Below, piece after piece: positions 1 to 64,000 of a DNA stretch of 64,000 nt. Origin of the DNA: Nautilus pompilius (lineage: Eukaryota; Mollusca; Cephalopoda; Nautilida; Nautilidae). Positions within the stretch are counted from its first letter, which is position 1. Each line of letters starts with the position of its first letter. The position numbers were made by a program, and so were the translations under genes. The DNA lies in the NCBI GenBank assembly GCA_018389105.1, contig JACATO010001095.1, positions 124,001 through 188,000 of the forward strand. The letters are read 5' to 3'. The notes below the pieces were generated by a model. It did not search any database, was not told the DNA's origin, and saw only the letters and a program-made list of their open reading frames with translations.

Positions 1-56932
<56,932 letters not shown>

Positions 56933-59065
56933 TGACTGAAATTGTCTGGGATGAAAATTTAATTGCATTTACGTCATTTACTTCATCCTCTTGAAGTAAT
57001 GGCTTGTAGATCTTTTATTTTATCAACAATAACCCTGAACTCTGAAGAACTTCTAGTTAAGAAAATAAGAGCTCTGATTTAATCAGTGTCAGTTCAAATT
57101 CACAAAAAAGAGAATCCTGTGGCATACATTGCACTCTGTTGGATAGAGTGCTTCATCAGTAATCATGCAGTACATTGCATTGTTTTATAAAATCTAAACA
57201 GCTTAGTAACTTCCTGGGGAAACTACTTTTCCCTTCACTTGCTCCCCATCTGTCTGGTGCTTTCTAGCCAGGTTTGACAAATATTGAGATGGAGCAAGAA
57301 CCATTTCATGATGATTTTTTTTTTTGTTTTACTGCTGCATGTAGCATCAACACTTTCAGTTACCCACATTATAGTAACTACGATAACAGTTGGTCAAGAG
57401 ATGGTTTTTTTAATGGCTGGCATTAAAAATTGTCCATATTCCTTACACATTTGTACCAAAATGGCGAACGGTACCGTTTGTGGTTCTAGTTCTTGAGATA
57501 TGCAACGTATTTCGAGAATAAATATTGGGTAGAAAAAAAAATTTACAGATTGTTTTAATTTAAATAAAGTTTTCAAACACTCATTTGAATTGTCCCTACA
57601 TTGAGAAATGATTGTTAATTTTAACATGCTGCACTGTGGTAGACTGCAGTAATCATTGCCTTGATACGCTGCCCCTATATTGAGGTGTTTACCCAACTGA
57701 GCTGGACTCACTTGCACCATGGAGGAGGCTGACTCAGTCACTGCTGCATGTGTAATTTCATCTAGCAGCACATAGAATGTTTGTCATTGGTTGATTATTT
57801 ATCACTGTAGCGTGGAGTGGACTGCAAAGTTTCATTCCTGAAATGGTTTGGAATATATTGACTCGAAGTTGTAGAAAATAAGTCTTGAAATATCCTTACC
57901 ATTTGAAACTTTGGTTTCAAATTGTATGTTCAATCCTTAAATTGCTAAAAAAAAAACAACAAAACAAACAAAAACAAAAAAAAAACTGTAGCTCACAATG
58001 TGGAAAATAAACAGCTCCAAATAATATTTGCTGTTTTGTATTTTTTAATTGTTAATAAGTGTTTGTTGGTACATGCAATTTTTTTCTAAATATAAACTTT
58101 AAAATCTTGGCATTTACTATCAAATAATTTGTGTATTGAGCATATTGAAAAAAGTGTAGTTGCATGTCATTTTTGTTGGGGAGGTGGCCAAAAATGGATA
58201 ATTCAGGTAGTTGGTGTCTGTGTGTGTGTGTAAATTTTATCAGCTATGACATTGATGGCTAAAATGTTGGAACTATATTGTCATTTCAGTACATTTTTAA
58301 TTTTGTATGTGGAAAGGTGACTTTGAACAATGGATTTCCCATTATATTACCTAGTTCTGTTATTGATGTATACATTCTCAAATTATTCACATTTATTTGT
58401 CTTTAATGATGTTGTCTTGCAATGACAATTGTAATGTTTGAGGAATCCTGAAGGAGCAATGTGGCATTGCCTACATAAATAATGCCAATTTATCCTAAAA
58501 TTGCAGTAGCCATCACCTTTCCTGCAAAGTTTGAATACTTTATTTAAAAAATGCCACTTTGTGCTTTGTTTCAGGGTCCAGTTGAATTCACTTCTCTTGA
58601 CACTTTCTCAGCATGAATTGTAATCTTGGATGTGGTGTTCCAGCAAGTTGCTGCTGCAAATGATTCATTTACTTTGTGGTTATCATAAACTTGCTTTGGT
58701 TTAAAAAAAAATTTGCAAACTTTTTGTTATAGTTTGTATTCTATAGTCTCATTGTGTTAAATGGCATTCTGTTTTGGTCAGTCAGAACGTGGATTGGAAA
58801 TAATTACCCATGTACGAGACTTTTTCAGCAAAAGTTAGACTGCTGCATGTTGTTTTAGTTCCAAGTCACCTGTTGATTTAATTTGAGCATTAAAGTTTGT
58901 AATGAAAAAAATCATCTTAGAATATGTTGCGTTGTCCTTTGACAATGAAAACTGTTTTATTCATTGGTAAAGAAAGTACTTAGTAATTGTTTCTGCTGTA
59001 AGAACTGTTCGTGATATTTTAAGTCTTTCTTTGAAATAAAAATGCCATATGCAAACCATTTAGTC
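56933..59065 (+). other. PRRC2: PRRC2 3' UTR with several polyadenylation signals
   Basis: AATAAA hexamers at 57517-57522, 57563-57568, 58006-58011 and 59035-59040. No splice-consistent coding sequence follows the stop. The distal site would give a 3' UTR of about 2.1 kb ending close to the convergent neighbour; the end used is inferred. Confidence 0.6.
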
Positions 59066-59118
59066 GTGTAGAAAAAGTTGACTTACAAATAATGAATGAG
59101 CTTCAGTTGGGTGTGTGT

Positions 59119-59124
59119 TTTATT
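59119..59124 (-). terminator. Candidate polyadenylation signal of the minus-strand gene
   Basis: AATAAA on the minus strand, about 360 bases past the stop codon at 59482. It lies about 80 bases from the last plus-strand signal, so the two transcripts would end almost back to back. Confidence 0.4.
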
Positions 59125-59481
59125 ACATTGACTAGGAAATCTGCAAGCTGCTGTTTGTTTGTTTTTTTTCCTAGACTTAACTTGTCAAAATCTCTTAGAA
59201 ACTGGAATAATACACAGCCAACTAACTTTTACCTTTTAATGAAAAGGAACCCTAACAGTGAATCTCAATAAACAATATAAATGACCAACATTACTTTACA
59301 TAAATAAAAGTCAATATACATCACATTCTATTACTACATATATACAAAAAAGCTGTCTCTGGGGATGAAGGATTGTGAGTATCATTCAACTAAACGCTGC
59401 AAATGAAAGTGTCTCATTCTCCTCAGATTTACCACCACCACACTGACAAGCTGCTAAATAAATAAATTTAAAATAAGTTTG

Positions 59482-59634
59482 TCATATAACTGCTCCAAAT
59501 GGTGGTTTAATCCATTTCACTGCACAATTTACAGCAGCATCCACACTTGCAAAGATAGCAACTTTTTCTCGTTCAGCTATATCGCGAAGGTATGTACGCC
59601 CCCGATTGTAGTCTCTTATTGCATTGGGTGACAT
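59482..59634 (-). CDS. NDT-like terminal exon
   Basis: Minus-strand acceptor TTTTTACAG, 153 bases, phase 0. It begins MSPNAIRDYNRGRTYLRDI and ends KPPFGAVI with TGA at 59484-59482. The first ATG is internal, not a start. Confidence 0.85.
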   Translation of the reverse strand: MSPNAIRDYNRGRTYLRDIAEREKVAIFASVDAAVNCAVKWIKPPFGAVI

Positions 59635-62600
59635 CTGTAAAAACAAAATTTATCATTACAACCCTGTTGAGCACCTTGATGCATAACTCAAGGAAAACTT
59701 ATAGTGTTCAAACGATTATGGCAAGAATCTAACCTTTAAGAATATGTGTAGCAACTTTTGACACCAAAACGAACCAGCCAGCTATCATCATCCATTCTTT
59801 CAAACAGAATTATATTTAGCCTAAATGGTGGCCATAGCTAGTTATCTAGGAATATTATCATCATCCAAAATTGTGTAATATCACAACTTTATTGAATGAG
59901 AGAACACTTGCATCTTAGCAGGATTGGGATCCCAATGAGAATACCAGTATCTCTCCTGAACTGTTTTGAATGTAGTTTCTAAACTTTGTTTTATATACAT
60001 TTGGCACCCCACCTCCCCATACTGCAGCATATTGGCTGGAGTATCTTCAATGATGGATTTGTCAAAGCCTTACCTGTTCTTGAGCCAGCGCAGATTGTAA
60101 AATCTTCTGTAAGCACAGTACTATCCTATATTTCTGACCAATGTAATAGGATGCCTGCAAAAAACAAAAAAAATCTTTTCATAAGCAGTTTAATACATTT
60201 ATATGGCAGTAATGTTATCATTATTTTCTTTCTACCCTGCAGATTTAAAATAATTCCAGCTTAGTTAATTTTCTGTGTATCATCTATAACATATTATTAT
60301 TAGTTTTGCAAAGGTTCACTAAACACTAATGTGTCAATAGTCAATTAAGGGTAGTAGCTCCCATCAGCCTTTTCCCCCAAACTCTCCAGCTGCATAGAAA
60401 ACATTTTGATGGCTTGCTATTAACAGTAGAAACAGTCCCAACAAGCTGCTATTTTGTATACAGCCATCCAGGTTGTGGCTTTGATGTATATTTTGAATAT
60501 TTTTTATACTTTAGTATCTTTGAGAATCAAATTTCTTTCTTTTACTCTGAACAATTTTATCCTGTTTTGTTTCTCTTAAGGTATCTATGGTAACTTGTAA
60601 TTGTATTTTGCTTGATTCATGACAATATATCTAACAGAGCTGGTGAATTCCGTTAAAAGCAGTTTGTCTGTTCACAACCAAACCTGGTCACCTGTCATGA
60701 ACAAAGATATCAGTGGCTGTTTTAAATCCATGCATAGGTTGGCTACCATCTGTGGAATTTTCCATTCCTTAATTTGCTGGATAAACTATTTCAATAAGGA
60801 AACAATTTTTTCTTTTACTGACAATGTTGAGATAAAAGATTTCAAAAAGCAAAAAATTCACATGACAAATATCAGCTTATTTTTGTGAAAATACTGCATA
60901 AAGCCAAAAATTTTCCAAATTATAAGAACTTGTTGCAATATCTCAATTGGTAAACAAAACAACCCAAGAGAATGAATAGTCTCCCTTAAAAAGCTTCCAC
61001 CTCAAACTGGCAGCACAGTATAGACTACTCAACTGCTCAGGTTGAGGGCCTGAGTTTGATTCCTGCATGGGCACCAACTCAGCTTAGCATGCCGTGCAGG
61101 TTTCCTCCCACATTTAAAGTTGAAGAGTTCTAGTATGGGTAATGTAGAAGAATCATGGGAGTCTGGTGCACAAGTGCCCTCTAGTCCAGCAGTTCCAAAC
61201 TTGGGGTCATGATAAAAAATGGGATTTCAAAGTCACCTGGCAGTACTTTTTCTTTCATTAAACTTTGCAGGGTGATCAATGTTTTGCCTGCGTAATCATA
61301 GTCCATACAACAAGCATTTTTAGCTAATCTATTCTATTAAGTCTACGTAACAGAAGAACTTACTGCACACGGCAGTACTTCTTCAACTCTTCAACAACCC
61401 TGACGCACAGAGCAGTAAAACAGTTTGTTGATAAAGACTGGTTAGAAAAAACAGAAACCTGACATGGATGGCTTTGCTTCAAGCTCTAATGGTAAAGCTA
61501 ATGGCAACAATGACACAAGCAAAAGGGAGGAGGGGGGGCAAGCCACAGGGTGTTGTCCACAGATAGCATGAAAACTAATAACATTCCTGAATGCTAACTT
61601 CTGGGAAAACAATTTCTTTTCACCTTGGCTCTCCTTCAAGTTCCTTGTGCTGTTCACATTCCAAATAAATGCATTAAAGAAAAGATGGCTGGGATGTAGT
61701 TGCCAGTAAAGGCTCACTACAGGAGATATGTCAATTAGATTGTTTTGTAGGGGACAGCTTACTTGAGATGCCTAAAGTTACCAACATGTAAAAGTTCTTT
61801 AAATTTTATATTCATTTTAGATGTTTTCACCTGTTAAGTTCTCTAAGACACTTAAGAGGAACCAGCTAATCCTTACTGGCTGAGCGTGAATATGTTTAGC
61901 AAAGAGATGTTTGTGTGCATTAATGAGTCATATCATAGTAGATCTATTTTCTTCCTCCATCTCACCTATGCCACAGGTATATTATGTATAGTTTACTTTA
62001 TGAACCATACCTCCATCATTGCTTCACATGACCATGTCTCTCCAGTAATCACGTACAGCAGCAAGCACTTTTCTCTGTGTATATAATCAGTGGCCACCAA
62101 ATGGTCTGTACAATGTTTGCTTGGATTGATAAATGTCAAACTCTGCTTTCTGTAACAATAATTTTAAAAAAAAAAGTCATGATCAATGGTTATTTACACA
62201 AATTAGTAACAAACGCTATCTTTTTCAATATCGTGATATTGAGTACTTGACGTAAAAATATTTTTTTTTGCAGCCATGTTCATGTACATTGTCAGTAGCA
62301 AATCTCACGTCATTTTATCTCCCACATTGAAGTACAGGTCTCAGCAGTAAAGACTTCCACTGCCTCATTCTAGCAAATATGATAACTACTAACTAAAGCT
62401 GTCAGGATACCTATACACAGCAGACCTTGCATGTAGCTTAACAGCCCAGTTCTTCTTAATCTGTTTGCTGACACTCACCACAGTTGCACAAAGTTGGCAG
62501 TGTTCTGTAGCTGAAGGAACCTGTCCTTCCTGGGATGGGCAGTGACAAGAACATTTGGATTGTGCCCTAGCTCTGTACTTTATCATCGTTCTGCAAAATG

Positions 62601-63425
62601 TGCTCTTGGAAACACCCATTCATCGACTGATTTCTGCAAATGATAGCCCATCCTCAACACTTCCAAGAGCTACAGTACTGTTTGCCACTTCAAAAGACCT
62701 TGTGTTAATGTGCATTCTATCAAGCTAATGTCACATTTTCAACAATGACAACTGGTCCCACTGTAAATATCAGAAACTCTGACAGACTATTTTCTTTTCT
62801 TGAGGTGTACAATGGGAAGATTTAAACAAGTTTCTTGTGCTTCATTTGATTTGTTGTTTTCTGCTGAAATTACTACTTTCACAAAAAGCTGCACACCTGA
62901 CTATACTTGTTACACTGCAGCCCATCTAGAAAACTCTCTCTCAAGTGAATAGTTTACATGAAAATCCCACAACTACCACCTGTAAATACTGGCTACTAAC
63001 TGTCATTGACAAATCATTAGAAGCAGAGTTCACGTTAAATTGAGTGGACTTTCAAGGAATAAAAAACAAACCTATCCACTCACCAAGTAAACATGAAATG
63101 AGGAGTTAAAACAGACCACTATCAAAATTAACCTTACAAATCTTTAGTGAAGTACTACCATCTTTAAATCAGCAACGCCTAACTTTTCAAGCAAGTATGG
63201 CCAGTGTCATCAACTTTTATAACAACCCACAGCTATTAAAATTTTTCTTTCTATAAAATCAGTAGGATACACTTAACAAGGACATAAATCGGTCTGCATA
63301 CTTCAGTATTGGGATGGCTATCTGTTCTCTCCAGTCTGTTTCTCCACAACTACCGCCCAACCAGATGAGTGTCGGAGAACCAATGTCATCCTCGCACTTT
63401 TCCAACAGCTGATTTTGGAAAGAGT
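59482..63425 (-). CDS. Nucleoside 2-deoxyribosyltransferase-like protein, four C-terminal exons, 5' end outside window
   Basis: Exons 63425-63302, 62149-62011, 60154-60074 and 59634-59482 join with consistent phases into about 164 residues. Family features seen: PTLIWLGGSCGETDWREQIA (phosphate-loop-like opening, usual form YLGGTC..TWR), TFINPSKHC (usual YFNPQV), KCLLLYVITGETWSCEAMME followed by ASYYIGQKYRIVLCLQ (usual LLFVI...R..ASMVEA.YYIG..), SPNAIRDYNRGRTYLRDIAE and VAIFASVDAAVNCAVKWI. The glutamate of AMME aligns with the catalytic glutamate of nucleoside 2-deoxyribosyltransferases (..ExGxA). Enzymes of that fold cleave N-glycosidic bonds of deoxynucleosides or related nucleotides; substrate here is unknown. 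It lies tail to tail with PRRC2. Family assignment is from motif order, with no search run. Confidence 0.8.
60074..60154 (-). CDS. NDT-like exon
   Basis: Minus-strand acceptor TTTTTTGCAG, donor GTAAG, 81 bases, phase 0 to 0. It encodes ASYYIGQKYRIVLCLQKI and ends ALAQEQ, forming the helix and strand after the catalytic glutamate. Confidence 0.85.
61005..61190 (+). repeat. tRNA-derived SINE
   Basis: TAGACTACTCAACTG fits an A box and GAGTTTGATTCC a B box about 30 bases further on, followed by a non-tRNA body shared in part with the copy at 40330-40545. Confidence 0.6.
61187..61740. mobile_element. Possible hAT element end and body
   Basis: CAGCAGTTCCAAACTTGGGG at about 61188 resembles the CAGxGGTTCxCAAACTT terminus of hAT (Charlie-type) elements. 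The following sequence includes GATAAAGACTGGTTAGAAAA, plausible decayed coding sequence. No matching right end was found. Confidence 0.35.
62011..62149 (-). CDS. NDT-like exon with catalytic-glutamate region
   Basis: Minus-strand acceptor TTGTTACAG, donor GTATGG, 139 bases, entry by one base, exit phase 0. It encodes KQSLTFINPSKHC and EKCLLLYVITGETWSCEAMM. Confidence 0.82.
62385..62740 (-). mobile_element. Tc1/IS630-like transposase N-terminal remnant
   Basis: The minus strand reads GLSFAEISR, a stop, then MGVSKSTFCRTMIKYRARAQ, the recognition helix pattern of Tc1/IS630 helix-turn-helix domains (usual GxSxxxIARxxGVSxSTVxRxxxRY). The tail SVKLHARSAVYR-like sequence is degenerate. It lies in an intron of the NDT-like gene. 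Confidence 0.55.
63302..63425 (-). CDS. NDT-like exon with WLGGSC loop
   Basis: Minus-strand acceptor TTTCCCAG, donor GTATGC, 124 bases, entry by two bases, exit with two. It encodes SFQNQLLEKCEDDIGSP then TLIWLGGSCGETDWREQIAI. Since it starts at an acceptor, at least one more exon lies upstream. Confidence 0.82.
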
Positions 63426-63650
63426 CTGGGAAATAAAATAGTCCTATAAAAAGGAGGCAGTTTTCTTATAAAATTTATAGTTAACAACGATTATGACGGT
63501 TCTGCTGATAAACATTTTCTTGAACATATAAAACAATTTTTTTAATTTTAAATACCATCAAATTCATCACATAACTTTAATGGTTGATGTTGATGGTTAA
63601 AAAAACAATATATTGAGAAACACAACAGTTCTATAGCCAGAGATACGTAG

Positions 63651-64000
63651 GCCTGACCTACCACTAATACGTGCTACCATGGTAACGCACCGTGCTGGCA
63701 AAGTTATGGGCCTGACCTACGACTAATACGCGCTACCATGGTAGCGCACCGTGCTGGCAAAGTTATCGGTCTGACCTACCACTAATACGCACTACCATGG
63801 TAGCGCACCGTGCTGGCAAAGTTATCGGTCTGACCTACCACTAATACGCACTACCATGGTAGCGCACCGTGCTGGCAAAGTTATCGGCCGACCTACCACT
63901 AATACGCGCTACCATGGTAGCGCACCGTGCTGGCAAATGTTATCGGCCTGACCTACCACTAATACGCGCTACCATGGTAGCGCACCGTGCTGGCAAAGTT
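63651..64000. repeat. 59-bp tandem repeat array, about six units, cut by the window end
   Basis: Units start at 63651, 63710, 63769, 63828, 63887 and 63946, with single-base length changes in the last two. Each contains CTGACCTACCACTAATACG-like sequence, a central GCGCTACCATGGTAGCGC palindrome (perfect in units 2, 5 and 6) and CACCGTGCTGGCAAAGTTAT. The array continues past the right edge. Confidence 0.92.

Noticed and set aside
57394-57771. 125-codon minus-strand open frame in the PRRC2 3' UTR
   Set aside because: No recognisable domain and no splice sites that join it to the NDT-like gene; likely chance.
62272-62286. Possible start codon exon for a further gene near 62275 (plus strand)
   Set aside because: No open frame of useful length or splice signals follow.
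63646-64000. CRISPR-like array
   Set aside because: Units are directly contiguous 59-bp repeats without unique spacers, in an intron-bearing animal sequence; it is a minisatellite.

Overview
This is animal (metazoan) nuclear DNA. It is AT-rich, genes are split by GT-AG introns, coding exons are short and phase-consistent, and introns carry old DNA-transposon debris and tRNA-derived SINE fragments. The codon sequence looks like an invertebrate bilaterian. A mollusc or another marine invertebrate is plausible, but the window alone does not fix the phylum.

Positions 628-56932 on the plus strand hold one long gene, a PRRC2 (BAT2-like, proline-rich coiled-coil 2) homologue. I could thread 39 candidate coding exons totalling about 7.4 kb (about 2,470 residues). 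They run from the BAT2_N domain, whose first exon or exons lie left of the window, to the conserved Q/A-rich C terminus and the stop at 56930-56932. A roughly 2.1 kb 3' UTR follows, with a distal AATAAA at 59035-59040. Splice phases agree exon to exon except at exon 3 (9491-9569), the exon at 11103-11245 and the exon at 35330-35912. There the protein continues only after single-base indels in or beside G, C or A runs, most simply read as assembly errors. One intron has a GC donor (19224), and one 63-bp exon (30903-30965) looks like an in-frame cassette exon.

On the minus strand, tail to tail with PRRC2, four exons between 63425 and 59482 assemble into the C-terminal ~164 residues of a nucleoside 2-deoxyribosyltransferase-like protein. 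Its N terminus lies beyond the window. Between its last visible exon and the right edge is a tandem array of 59-bp units (63651-64000), each centred on a palindrome.

The introns and flanks are a graveyard of mobile elements: two hAT (ZBED/GTF2IRD2-like) transposase remnants (about 1.6-2.56 kb and 3.87-5.26 kb), a nearly full-length but dead Tc1-like element with duplicated inner and outer terminal repeats (27152-28714), a Tigger/pogo transposase pseudogene (32.3-33.1 kb), a MULE transposase remnant (47.27-48.04 kb), Tc1/IS630-type fragments (20.3 and 62.4 kb), a TTAA-flanked piggyBac-like MITE (16206-16472), a possible piggyBac transposase scrap (about 9.0-9.3 kb), a Tigger-like end (about 9.84-10.01 kb), SINE pieces, and an unidentified decayed coding block on the minus strand (49774-50310).

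The two genes show no obvious functional link: PRRC2 proteins are RNA- and translation-associated, while the neighbour belongs to a nucleotide-metabolism enzyme family. I found no rRNA, tRNA gene or CRISPR array.
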